In this document: piece by piece, positions 32,934-41,258 of the stretch
How positions within the stretch are numbered: position 1 is the first letter of the stretch
How the letters are laid out: every line of letters starts with the position of its first letter
Source of the DNA: an uncultured Prevotella sp.
GTDB lineage: Bacteria > Bacteroidota > Bacteroidia > Bacteroidales > Bacteroidaceae
Assembly (NCBI GenBank): GCA_937906495.1
Contig: CALCVT010000090.1
Coordinates: forward strand, 1-49,876
Direction: 5' to 3'
DNA length: 49,876 nucleotides
Position numbers and translations under genes: made by a program
Notes under the pieces: model-generated
Told to the model about the DNA's origin: nothing
The model's database searches: none
The model's input: the letters and a program-made list of their open reading frames with translations, nothing else

Positions 32934-33743
32934 CTAAATTTCGGTCAATAGCGATGGTGTGCGCCGTCCTAACACCTCGAGTTGGAGTCCGTCTGGCTGG
33001 TTTACCTTCAAACCTGTAGCCTCGAGTGCATGAAGAGAAGTTTCAAGTGCAATGCGCGGCAGATTGTTTTCGGCACTCAAGTGACAGAGCCAGATGCGGC
33101 GAATAAGATTGTGGTTGAGGTGAGCAGCCATAAAGGCAGCTGTTTCGGCATTGCTGATGTGTCCGGTGGAACTCGTTATGCGGTTTTGCAGTCTGAGTGG
33201 ATAGGGACCTGCGGCCAGCATGGCAGCATCGTAGTTCGACTCAATAATCAGGTGCGTAGCCTGGTTGAGCAATTGGGGCATTTCGTCAGTAAAGTGGCCA
33301 ATGTCGGTCATAAGCACAATGCATTGGTCTTCAACCCGTATGATGTAGCCATTGTTATCGGCACTGTCGTGCGGTACATGGAAGGAGGTGATGCTGAAGG
33401 GGCCTAACTGAAAGGTCTGTCCACGCTCAATTGGATGCTGAAGGTCGAGTGGCACTTTTTTCGATACGTAGTGGTTAAGCATCATCGAATCGAGCACTTT
33501 TTGCGAAGAATAGACCGGGATGCGGAAATCGCGCGAAACAGCACCCACCGCTTTTACGTGGTCGGTATGGTCGTGAGTAACAAGGATGGCTTTGATTTGC
33601 GCTAACGATAAACCATAATTGGAAAAATGACGCTTGAAGAGGCGGATGCCTATACCCAGGTCAACGATTAGTCCGTAGCCATCGTAGTTAAAATAGTAGC
33701 AGTTGCCACAGCTTCCTGAACCTAAGGAAATGAATTTAAGCAT
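32934..33743 (-). CDS. WalJ/YycJ-type metallo-beta-lactamase-fold hydrolase
   Basis: The 269-residue cytoplasmic MBL-fold protein starts MLKFISLGSGSCGNCYYFNYDG, typical of the YycJ/WalJ family. The metal motif is His57-x-His59-x-Asp61-His62 (VTHDHTDH). Later ligand regions are SFHVPHDSADNNGY, LMTDIGHF and IIESNYD, and a further His lies in IWLCHLSAENN. WalJ proteins are reported as nucleases or phosphodiesterases; the substrate here is unknown. The gene follows tamL on the same strand with a 61-base gap and no visible promoter, so the two are probably one operon. Confidence 0.92.
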   Translation of the reverse strand: MLKFISLGSGSCGNCYYFNYDGYGLIVDLGIGIRLFKRHFSNYGLSLAQIKAILVTHDHTDHVKAVGAVSRDFRIPVYSSQKVLDSMMLNHYVSKKVPLDLQHPIERGQTFQLGPFSITSFHVPHDSADNNGYIIRVEDQCIVLMTDIGHFTDEMPQLLNQATHLIIESNYDAAMLAAGPYPLRLQNRITSSTGHISNAETAAFMAAHLNHNLIRRIWLCHLSAENNLPRIALETSLHALEATGLKVNQPDGLQLEVLGRRTPSLLTEI

Positions 33744-33804
33744 GTAAGCTGTTATATTTATTTGAATTTATTGCGAAGTTGAATGGTGGAGCCGGTAGTA
33801 CCCG

Positions 33805-36171
33805 TTAGAAAGGGAGTCCCAGTGCAAAGTGTAGCGTAAAGTCGCGGTCAAAGTTGGGCTTGGTAATGGGGTAGTGCAGTCGGCCTTTGGGTACAGAAGG
33901 GTCGATGGCTTTCATACCTCCATCCAGACGCAGGATGAAGTAGTCAAAGTTAAAGCGCAATCCGATGCCATATGACAACGCAATCTGCTTGTAGAAATCC
34001 TTGAAGCGAAAGCGGGCTCCCTGCATATCAGCATAGCTACGTGTGTTCCACACATTGCCAGCATCGACAAAGAAGGCCCCGTGAATTTTCCAGAACATAA
34101 AGGTACGCCACTCAATACTTAAGTCGAGTTTCATGTTACCCGTTTGATTTACGAAATCAATTTTTCCGTCTTTACCCTTGTATGCTCCGGGACCAAGTCC
34201 GCGCACGCTCCAGCCTCGCACACTATTGGCACCTCCCGAAAAATAGCGCTTCTCATACGGAAGAATGGTAGAGTTTCCATAGGGCAAACCAATACCAAAA
34301 GCTATGTGAAAGGCCAAAGAGTTTTTCTCGTCGAGCACCACACTCTTGGCAAAGTCAAAGTCGAACTTGGCATATTGCGAATAAGCTATGCCAAAAAGGT
34401 TGTAATGCCCCTTCGAATCCTTATGACTTTTGGTCATGCGCGATAATCCGTAAAGCAGATTTCCGGCAATCTCGAAACCCATTTTGATTTGAAAGCCATT
34501 GGTCTGATAGAGTCCGGTGGGCTGATTGGCAGCATCGCGTAAGGAGTTGTACACAAAACTGTATCCAGTGTTCATGATGAAGAGGTTTTCGTAGCTATAG
34601 CGTAGCACAGAGTAGTGCGGATCGTCACCCTCGAGATAGTCTTCGCGGAAGGTTTCGGAAATCCATGGCATATAAACATAGTTGAGCGAAAAAAGATCGT
34701 AACGGTGTTGCCACTTGGGGTTGGACGAGCGGTTCCAGCGATAAGACCAGGTACCTGTCAGCACGCGACGATGAAACTCGGGACGGTCTTGCATATCGTA
34801 CATTACCTGCGCTTCAGACGTGGCTTTCAATGTTCGCTTGGTATTTATATTTACAAAGGGAAGCAGCAGCGTAGGAAACCTCAGGCTTGCTTCGGCACTC
34901 CACTCAATGTAGTTTTGGTTTGAATAGCCCTCCAGACCGGTAATAGCCTCATAGGCACCACGCAGTTTGAGCGTCAGAAGTTCAGAGTTCTTAAAAAGGT
35001 TGCGGTTGCTGTAAGTAAGTGCCAATGCAGCTCCCAAATCGCCCGATGTGTTGGTGCCCTCAACTTCGAGACCAATGGAGTGGGGTTTTTTGCGGCGCAG
35101 CATAATGTCGCAATCCAGTAAATTCGGACTGTTGGCAATGGGGCGTAATTTAATTGTTGTGTAGCTTACAGCCGGCAAGGCATTCAAGTTGGAGTAGGTA
35201 CTTTGAATCTGACTCTCGTTGTAGAGGCTGTCCGGCCGTATACCAACATGCGATATGTAAACGCGTTTGTTCAGATAGGGTTTTTGAAAGTACTTGAAGT
35301 GTAGTCCCCGGTAACCGAGAGAGTCGGTAGAAGGGGCATTTTCGTTTGCAGCATCTTCTATAATTTGAATGCGGCGAAAACGCTGCGGAACAAAGGCACG
35401 CAAAGAATCGATGCCTGGAGGGCGTTGAAAGCGTAAGACGACAGAGGTTCCTAATGAGCCCTGCAAAGTGTCGATATCGTAGCTAATGTACTCCTTGTTC
35501 AAATAGTAGTACCCCCTGTTGTGTAAGGCTTTGATAATGCGGTTACGCTCCTCTGAAAGAGTGTTGAGGTTTAGGGGCATGCCTCGACGCAGCAAAGTTG
35601 CTGCCGAATCGGCACGGAAGGCATGATAAATCGAATCGTTTTCAAAGTCAAAGGACAGTTCATTGATGTAATAGCGCGGGCCGGGAGTCAGCACATATTC
35701 TACATTTGTTTTATGTGCCTTATGTGTAACCACAGTGTCTACCCGGGCATGCAGGTAGCCCTCGCTCTCCATGGCTTGTTCTAAGTTAAGACGGCCGTAG
35801 TAGGTGAGTTTGGGGTCGTATATCACTGGTGCCTCACCTATATTGCGTAAAATTTTGGAGAAACCCTTGTTACCTTTAACAGAGTCGGCCTTCGACATGC
35901 AGTATATGCCTAATGGAACCTTAACTAAAGTAAACCAACGGGCATTAGGTTCTTGCCGGATAAAACCCCGATAGGGCGAAGTTTTAAAACTGCTGGCAGG
36001 CGTAGTTAGTTTAACGTCTGAAAGTACGGTTTGATTATCATGCAGGAATTTTGCGCTGCTGCAAGCATTTAGGAGCTGAAGCAGCAGCGCTATAAACAGC
36101 CAGTTGCCGATAAGCTGCAAGCTGACCGGACGGCCTGTAAAATGGTTGATTTGGCGCAATATTCGATACAT
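33805..36171 (-). CDS. tamL: TamL, lipidated BamA/TamA-family outer-membrane protein
   Basis: The 788-residue Omp85-family protein differs from TamA in having a lipoprotein signal (NWLFIALLLQLLNACSS; Cys37 with the ATG at 36171), which is the mark of Bacteroidetes TamL. POTRA-like domains occupy about residues 40-390 (EGYLHARVDTVV, GPRYYINELSFDF, LHNRGYYYLNKEYISYDID, VYISHVGIRPDSLYNESQIQSTYSNL). The barrel includes the L6 motif SVRGWSVRGLGPG and ends FTLHFALGLPF. It acts in outer-membrane biogenesis together with TamB. A -7 box lies only 7 bases before the ATG. A TTG at codon 18 would give a tidy 20-residue lipoprotein signal, so the start is uncertain. Confidence 0.94.
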   Translation of the reverse strand: MYRILRQINHFTGRPVSLQLIGNWLFIALLLQLLNACSSAKFLHDNQTVLSDVKLTTPASSFKTSPYRGFIRQEPNARWFTLVKVPLGIYCMSKADSVKGNKGFSKILRNIGEAPVIYDPKLTYYGRLNLEQAMESEGYLHARVDTVVTHKAHKTNVEYVLTPGPRYYINELSFDFENDSIYHAFRADSAATLLRRGMPLNLNTLSEERNRIIKALHNRGYYYLNKEYISYDIDTLQGSLGTSVVLRFQRPPGIDSLRAFVPQRFRRIQIIEDAANENAPSTDSLGYRGLHFKYFQKPYLNKRVYISHVGIRPDSLYNESQIQSTYSNLNALPAVSYTTIKLRPIANSPNLLDCDIMLRRKKPHSIGLEVEGTNTSGDLGAALALTYSNRNLFKNSELLTLKLRGAYEAITGLEGYSNQNYIEWSAEASLRFPTLLLPFVNINTKRTLKATSEAQVMYDMQDRPEFHRRVLTGTWSYRWNRSSNPKWQHRYDLFSLNYVYMPWISETFREDYLEGDDPHYSVLRYSYENLFIMNTGYSFVYNSLRDAANQPTGLYQTNGFQIKMGFEIAGNLLYGLSRMTKSHKDSKGHYNLFGIAYSQYAKFDFDFAKSVVLDEKNSLAFHIAFGIGLPYGNSTILPYEKRYFSGGANSVRGWSVRGLGPGAYKGKDGKIDFVNQTGNMKLDLSIEWRTFMFWKIHGAFFVDAGNVWNTRSYADMQGARFRFKDFYKQIALSYGIGLRFNFDYFILRLDGGMKAIDPSVPKGRLHYPITKPNFDRDFTLHFALGLPF

Positions 36172-36177
36172 TTAAGT

Positions 36178-36186
36178 GCAAAGATA
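36178..36186 (-). promoter_or_regulatory. -7 box just before tamL
   Basis: On the minus strand TATCTTTGC is a perfect -7 element, but it ends only 6 bases before the tamL ATG. It would give a nearly leaderless transcript unless translation starts later. No -33 match is present. Confidence 0.35.
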
Positions 36187-36209
36187 AGGGATTATTAGAA
36201 ATTACTTTG

Positions 36210-36218
36210 TAGCTTTGC
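36210..36218 (+). promoter_or_regulatory. -7 box for the RNA methyltransferase gene
   Basis: TAGCTTTGC matches TAnnTTTG on the + strand in the 131-base divergent region. No -33 match is seen. The leader would be about 80 bases. Confidence 0.35.
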
Positions 36219-36302
36219 GCTAATAATTTCAGATAGATTCCTGGCGGGGCACTTCTTGAGGGTTGTTGCTGCGCAGATTCTGCTAACTACACTGCTTAAC
36301 CC

Positions 36303-37073
36303 GTGATTACCAAAAATACCATTAAGTTTATACATTCGCTCAGCATCAAAAAATACCGCGATGCAGAGCAGTGCTTTGTGGGCGAGGGCCCCAAGGTCGT
36401 GTCTGACTTGCTGCCGCTTATTTCCTGCCGTACGCTTTATGCCACAGCTAATTACCTGGAGCATCATACCGAAGCAAGGCATCGATGTTGCGAACTGGTC
36501 AAAGTGACGCAGGCTGAGCTGGAACGTTTGTCGCTGCTTAAAACTCCGCGCGAGGCATTGGCTATTTTCGACATGCCGACCCGTTCCGAAACCATCGAAG
36601 CACTGAGCTTGCTGCCCGGACAGCAATTGTGTCTTGCACTTGACGGTGTGCAGGATCCAGGCAATTTGGGCACGATTATACGCGTTGCCGACTGGTTTGG
36701 CATCGAACATATTTTTGCATCGCCCGATACAGCAGACGTTTTTGCCCCCAAGGTGGTACAGGCTACAATGGGAGCAATAGGCAGGGTAAAGCTACACTAT
36801 CTGCATTTGCCCGAACTGTTAGGCAGGCTTGCGCCCGAAACGAAAGTGTACGGCACCTTTCTTGACGGAGCCGACATGTATGCACAGCATCTCGAGAACA
36901 AAGGCCTGATTATCATGGGAAATGAAGGTAAGGGGATTTCAAATGAAGTTGGCAATTACGTAACAAACCGGCTCTTTATTCCAAGTTATCCCAAGGGAAG
37001 AGCTACGAGCGAAAGTTTAAATGTGGCTATTGCTACAGCCATAGTGTGTGCTGCTTTTCGCCAACAATCCTAA
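36303..37073 (+). CDS. SpoU/TrmH-family RNA 2'-O-methyltransferase
   Basis: The 256-residue SPOUT methyltransferase probably modifies ribose 2'-OH in tRNA or rRNA. The N-terminal substrate-binding part starts TKNTIKFIHSLSIKKYRDAEQCFVGEGPKVV. The three SpoU motifs follow: LDGVQDPGNLGTIIRVADWFGI (about 115-136), LIIMGNEGKGIS (about 200-211) and IPSYPKGRATSESLNVAIATAI (about 227-248). The start is GTG 36303: an in-frame TAA lies just upstream and the N-terminus then matches relatives. It is divergent from tamL, a neighbour pair seen in other Bacteroidales. Which RNA it modifies is not clear. Confidence 0.93.
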   Translation: MITKNTIKFIHSLSIKKYRDAEQCFVGEGPKVVSDLLPLISCRTLYATANYLEHHTEARHRCCELVKVTQAELERLSLLKTPREALAIFDMPTRSETIEALSLLPGQQLCLALDGVQDPGNLGTIIRVADWFGIEHIFASPDTADVFAPKVVQATMGAIGRVKLHYLHLPELLGRLAPETKVYGTFLDGADMYAQHLENKGLIIMGNEGKGISNEVGNYVTNRLFIPSYPKGRATSESLNVAIATAIVCAAFRQQS

Positions 37074-37130
37074 ATTCATACTTGAAGCCGACAATGTAAG
37101 GCCGGCAACTTTTTTTGATAGAAAGAAACA

Positions 37131-38369
37131 ATGCCTATGCTTGAACTTTATACCCCAACACTTGTATGGGCGCTGCCAACCCTGGTTGGAACTGACGCCC
37201 TGGCGCTGCTCTTTACATACTTGACGCGCTGGAGGCACGATACCCTTGCTGCCAAATATGTGGCCTGGCAAACAGAAGCGCAGGATGTAGAGAAAGCAAC
37301 ACATGCAGCTATCTACAATCAACCGCAAAACGAAAAGCCGGTTTACCCGCGGGTAAGCATAGTTGTGGCAGCACAAAATCAGGCCCGCCAGTTGGAGTAC
37401 TTACTGCCTAAACTGCTGGAACAGCAATACAAAGGCAAGTTTGAAGTTGTGGTTGTTGACCAGGTATCGACCGATGATACGGAGGAGGTGTTGAAACGTT
37501 TAGAGTTGTCGTATAGTCATCTGCGCCATTCGTTTGTGCCTCCCCACTCACGACATATTGAATTACGCAAGCTTGCGCTTACCATCGGCATTAAAGCTGC
37601 CAGATCGGAATGGGTAATAGTGGTGAATCCCGATACAGTTCCTGTTGATTCACAATGGCTTCAGCATTATGCCGAAAACCTATTGCCCGGAGTAGACTGG
37701 GTACAAGCTTATTTGAATTATGATGACGATGGATCAGACACAGCGCGCCGAGCCATACTCGACCGGGTAAGACTTCAGAACTTACGTTTGCAAGCTTACG
37801 AAAATGGCGTAATACTGGGTTGCGACACTGCAAATTATGCTATCCGGAAAACATGGTTCCTGCAAAACCAGGGATTTGCCGACAGTTTGCAAATACCTTT
37901 TGGAGAGGAGAGCCTACTGGCTTATTTTCATACTGATGCTGAGCGTACAACCTTTTTATGTTCGCCCGATACCCGGTTAACTGAAGAAGTGCCCGGAAGC
38001 GCGCAAATGAAGTACAACCGCATTCAGATGGCCGAACTCGCCCGCCGCATGAAAGGTGCCGGGCGAACTTATTTTGCGCGAGCCTTTGCAACATCATGGT
38101 TCATATATCTTTATATACTGCTTACCACAATCTATATCGGTTTAAGAGTATGGATTGACATTGATGCAGGCGTTTATCAAATGTGCTACCTTTATACGGA
38201 TGTAGTTATGCTCCTCCTGTTTTTATTGGCAGGATTTCTTCCGCAATGGGGACTACGAAAAAGTATGAAGGCACTGGGAGAACGAAAAATAAAGGGCTAC
38301 GTATACATTTACGACCTATTGCAACCCTGGCGCACATTGGCTGCTCATATCGCACGGCGCAAAAATTAG
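37131..38369 (+). CDS. Family 2 glycosyltransferase, membrane-anchored
   Basis: The 412-residue GT2 enzyme has an N-terminal hydrophobic segment (PTLVWALPTLVGTDALALLFTYL). The catalytic domain follows: VSIVVAAQNQARQLEYLLPKLLEQQY, then FEVVVVDQVSTDDT, and VNPDTVPVDSQWLQHY, where the usual DxD is reduced to PDT. Two C-terminal membrane helices (SWFIYLYILLTTIYIGL and TDVVMLLLFLLAGFLP) place the active domain on the cytoplasmic face. The sugar and acceptor are unknown. An AGAAAGAAAC ribosome-site-like stretch precedes the ATG. No other glycan genes are next to it. Confidence 0.88.
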   Translation: MPMLELYTPTLVWALPTLVGTDALALLFTYLTRWRHDTLAAKYVAWQTEAQDVEKATHAAIYNQPQNEKPVYPRVSIVVAAQNQARQLEYLLPKLLEQQYKGKFEVVVVDQVSTDDTEEVLKRLELSYSHLRHSFVPPHSRHIELRKLALTIGIKAARSEWVIVVNPDTVPVDSQWLQHYAENLLPGVDWVQAYLNYDDDGSDTARRAILDRVRLQNLRLQAYENGVILGCDTANYAIRKTWFLQNQGFADSLQIPFGEESLLAYFHTDAERTTFLCSPDTRLTEEVPGSAQMKYNRIQMAELARRMKGAGRTYFARAFATSWFIYLYILLTTIYIGLRVWIDIDAGVYQMCYLYTDVVMLLLFLLAGFLPQWGLRKSMKALGERKIKGYVYIYDLLQPWRTLAAHIARRKN

Positions 38370-38509
38370 TAAATTACTGCAGAAGCATAACTTAAAGCCT
38401 TAAGGGCAGATATTTGCGCTAGTTTTGGACAAAAGTATACTTGTGCTAGTTAAAAGAGTCTGTTCGGCTGTTATTTTAGTTTTTTTGAGAAAGAAAAGTC
38501 AATGTTAGG

Positions 38510-38541
38510 TTTGGATATTTACGACGCATGCCTTATTTTTG
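38510..38541 (+). promoter_or_regulatory. Promoter for the aminotransferase operon
   Basis: TTTG (38510-38513), exactly 20 bases, then TATTTTTG (38534-38541): a perfect Bacteroidetes promoter. The leader is about 87 bases. No special RNA fold was recognised in it. Confidence 0.75.
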
Positions 38542-38634
38542 CGAGGCAAAGCAATATAATCCTCCGGCAACAACCTTGTTGGTCAATAGTCGGTGAGCTA
38601 TTTGCACGCTATCTAACCCTTTAAATCAAATAAC

Positions 38635-39834
38635 ATGCCTAAGATTTCAGAACGCGCGATTGTGATGCCCGAGTCACCCATACGTAAGTTGGCTCCTCTT
38701 GCCAATGAAGCCAAAGAAAAGGGTATTCACGTATATCATCTCAATATCGGACAGCCCGACCTTCCAACTCCGGATTCAGGATTGAAAGCCCTACACCGCA
38801 TAGACCGAAAGGTTTTGGAGTATAGCCCTAGTGCAGGCTTCTTAAGCTATCGGACTAAACTTACGCGCTACTATGAGAAGTATAATATTCACCTTTCGCC
38901 CGAAGATATTATTATCACAGCAGGCGGATCAGAGGCCGTGCTGTTTGCTTTCTTGTCGTGCTTGAATCCAGGTGACGAAATCATAGTTCCTGAACCTGCA
39001 TACGCTAACTACATGGCTTTTGCCATTTCGGCAGGTGCACACATCCGATCGATTGCTTCGACCATTGACGAGGGCTTTGCATTGCCCAAAGTTGAAAAGT
39101 TTGAAGAATTAATCAATGAGCGCACAAGAGCAATCCTGATATGTAACCCCAATAATCCTACAGGCTATCTGTATACACGCCGCGAAATGAACCAAATTCG
39201 CGATTTGGTAAAAAAGTATGATCTTTACCTTTTCTCGGACGAAGTTTACCGCGAATTCATCTATACAGGCTCACCATACATATCTGCTTGCCATTTGGAG
39301 GGAATAGACCAGAATGTAGTACTCATTGACTCCGTGTCGAAGCGCTATAGCGAATGCGGTGTACGCATTGGTGCCCTGATTACTAAAAATCCCGAAGTTA
39401 GACAAGCTGTTATGAAGTTCTGCCAAGCACGTCTAAGTCCACCATTGCTAGGCCAGATTGTAGCTGAAGCGTCGCTTGACGAACCCGAGGATTACTCACG
39501 CGAAATGTATGATGAATATGTAGAACGCCGCAAATGCCTGATTGATGGCCTTAATCGTATTCATGGCGTATATTCGCCCATCCCGATGGGAGCATTCTAT
39601 ACAGTTGCCCGCTTGCCGGTAGACGATGCCGAAAAGTTTTGTGCCTGGTGTTTAACAGATTTCAGCTTTGAGGGCGAAACTGTGATGATGGCACCAGCAG
39701 CTGGCTTTTATACCACTCCCGGAGCTGGCTATAACGAAGTACGAATTGCATACGTTCTGAATAAACACGATTTGCAACGTGCACTCATCGTATTGCAAAA
39801 GGCCCTTGAAGCTTATCCCGGGCGTGTAATGTAA
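38635..39834 (+). CDS. PLP-dependent aminotransferase (class I/II)
   Basis: The 399-residue fold type I aminotransferase of the aspartate/aromatic type belongs to the AspC/AlaA-like subfamily. The PLP Lys is Lys236 (DSVSKRYSECGVRIG). Other cofactor contacts are the NPNNPTG loop (171-177), Asp202 and Tyr205 (FSDEVYREF), and GGSEAV (97-102). The C-terminal Arg that binds the substrate carboxylate is in NEVRIAYV. The substrate cannot be fixed. The ABC permease-like gene starts 10 bases after its stop, so the two are cotranscribed from the promoter at 38510. Confidence 0.95.
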   Translation: MPKISERAIVMPESPIRKLAPLANEAKEKGIHVYHLNIGQPDLPTPDSGLKALHRIDRKVLEYSPSAGFLSYRTKLTRYYEKYNIHLSPEDIIITAGGSEAVLFAFLSCLNPGDEIIVPEPAYANYMAFAISAGAHIRSIASTIDEGFALPKVEKFEELINERTRAILICNPNNPTGYLYTRREMNQIRDLVKKYDLYLFSDEVYREFIYTGSPYISACHLEGIDQNVVLIDSVSKRYSECGVRIGALITKNPEVRQAVMKFCQARLSPPLLGQIVAEASLDEPEDYSREMYDEYVERRKCLIDGLNRIHGVYSPIPMGAFYTVARLPVDDAEKFCAWCLTDFSFEGETVMMAPAAGFYTTPGAGYNEVRIAYVLNKHDLQRALIVLQKALEAYPGRVM

Positions 39835-39843
39835 TTTTAACTC

Positions 39844-41103
39844 ATGTTTTCTCTATTTCTTGCTAAAAGATTCTTCAGCAAGGGGCAGGAAAGCTCGGAG
39901 GGAAACCGCCGGGCTTCTGCTCCTGCTATTCGTATTGCTACAGCCGGTATAGCCGTTGCTGTGGCCGTAATGATAATTTCAGTGTGTTTCGTAAAAGGAT
40001 TTCAACGCGAAGTCAGTGAAAAACTGATTGGACTGGCTTCACATATTGAGATACAACACCCCAAATTCTTCAATTCACCTGAAAGTTATCCCGTAATAAC
40101 CGATGCCTCCCTGCTACAACAACTTAAACAAGTGCCCGATGTAGGGCACGTGCAGCGCGTATCACACAAACTGGGAATATTCAAGACTCCTGACGATTTT
40201 TCGGGGATAGCACTCAAGGGTGTCGGGCAGGATTATCGCCTGGACTTTATGCAAAAACACCTGGTTACAGGAAGCATTCCAAACTTTCGTGATGACCGTC
40301 CGAGTAACCAGATAATTATTTCTCAAACACTGGCGAAGCGCCTGGGCCTGAAAGTGGGTGATAAAGTTTACAGCTATTTTTTTGCCGAAACTATCAAGCA
40401 GCGACGTTTTACTATTGCAGGTATCTATAATACCTACTTGCCGCAATTTGACAAGACGCTCGTTATGACAGATATCTACACTGTAAACAAGTTAAACTCC
40501 TGGAGTTCCAATCAAAGCAGTGGAGTAGAGATTCAGCTTAAAGATGCTCGTAACTTACCTGCCGCCGAACGTGCAGTTGCGCGCATTGCCGCTAATAAGT
40601 CAAAACAGACAGGAACTGATTACGCAGTATTGGGGCTGCACTCCAACCCTCGAACGGCCTCAATGCTATCGTGGCTTGAACTTCTTGATGCCAATATTAT
40701 GGTTATCCTGATTATAGTGATAGGCGTTGCCGGATTTACCATGATCAGTGGTTTGCTCATCTTAATATTGGAACGCACTACAACTATCGGTGTACTCAAG
40801 GCATTAGGGGCTAGCAATACCCGTATACGTCATACTTTTCTGTGGTTTGCAGCTTTCATTATTGGGCGCGGACTACTTATCGGAAATGCTATCGGTCTAT
40901 CGCTGATGTTTATTCAGCAACACTTTGAACTCATCAAACTAAACCCCGAAACATACTATGTGGACAGTGTACCCGTAGAATTAGACTGGACGTGGATTTT
41001 GGGCATCAATGCAATCTCACTGGTAGTCAATATTATCGCATTGATTCTACCAAGTTTTCTGGTTTCGCAGGTACAGCCGGCTAAAGCTATCCAATTTGAC
41101 TAA
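39844..41103 (+). CDS. LolC/LolE-like (FtsX-fold) ABC transporter permease
   Basis: The 419-residue inner-membrane permease has four membrane helices: an N-terminal one (IRIATAGIAVAVAVMIISVCFV), a large periplasmic domain (about 60-270, MacB-like), and three C-terminal ones (ANIMVILIIVIGVAGFTMISGLLIL; TFLWFAAFIIGRGLLIGNAIGLSL; ILGINAISLVVNIIALILPSFL). This is the LolC/E topology of lipoprotein release complexes. The cytoplasmic coupling segment is LERTTTIGVLKALGASNTRIR. No ATPase gene lies next to it, so its LolD-like partner must be encoded elsewhere. It probably takes part in lipoprotein sorting. Confidence 0.9.
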   Translation: MFSLFLAKRFFSKGQESSEGNRRASAPAIRIATAGIAVAVAVMIISVCFVKGFQREVSEKLIGLASHIEIQHPKFFNSPESYPVITDASLLQQLKQVPDVGHVQRVSHKLGIFKTPDDFSGIALKGVGQDYRLDFMQKHLVTGSIPNFRDDRPSNQIIISQTLAKRLGLKVGDKVYSYFFAETIKQRRFTIAGIYNTYLPQFDKTLVMTDIYTVNKLNSWSSNQSSGVEIQLKDARNLPAAERAVARIAANKSKQTGTDYAVLGLHSNPRTASMLSWLELLDANIMVILIIVIGVAGFTMISGLLILILERTTTIGVLKALGASNTRIRHTFLWFAAFIIGRGLLIGNAIGLSLMFIQQHFELIKLNPETYYVDSVPVELDWTWILGINAISLVVNIIALILPSFLVSQVQPAKAIQFD

Positions 41104-41143
41104 AATCAGACATACGGGCACCTCGTACCGTTAATACACCAAC

Positions 41144-41191
41144 TTGCCGCAACTGCCGCACGACGAATAAAGCGCGCGGTAGATGCGGCAA
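41144..41191. terminator. Inverted repeat between permease gene and pheT promoter
   Basis: TTGCCGCA (41144-41151) pairs with TGCGGCAA (41184-41191) across a 32-base loop; a second GCCGCA lies at 41155-41160. The right arm ends 2 bases before the pheT -33 box. It could be a weak terminator or an operator. Confidence 0.3.
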
Positions 41192-41193
41192 AA

Positions 41194-41225
41194 TTTGGCT
41201 ATTCCCAAAAAATGCAGTACTTTTG
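41194..41225 (+). promoter_or_regulatory. Promoter for pheT
   Basis: TTTG (41194-41197), exactly 20 bases, then TACTTTTG (41218-41225). A TTG at 41223 that could open a longer frame lies inside the -7 box, so the ATG at 41259 is the start, with a leader of about 27 bases. Confidence 0.75.
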
Positions 41226-41258
41226 CAGCACATTAAACTGCACTTATTAGTAATTGAC

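Noticed and set aside
36195..36710. A 171-codon minus-strand frame upstream of tamL
   Set aside because: It is antisense to the SpoU-family methyltransferase, which has all three family motifs.
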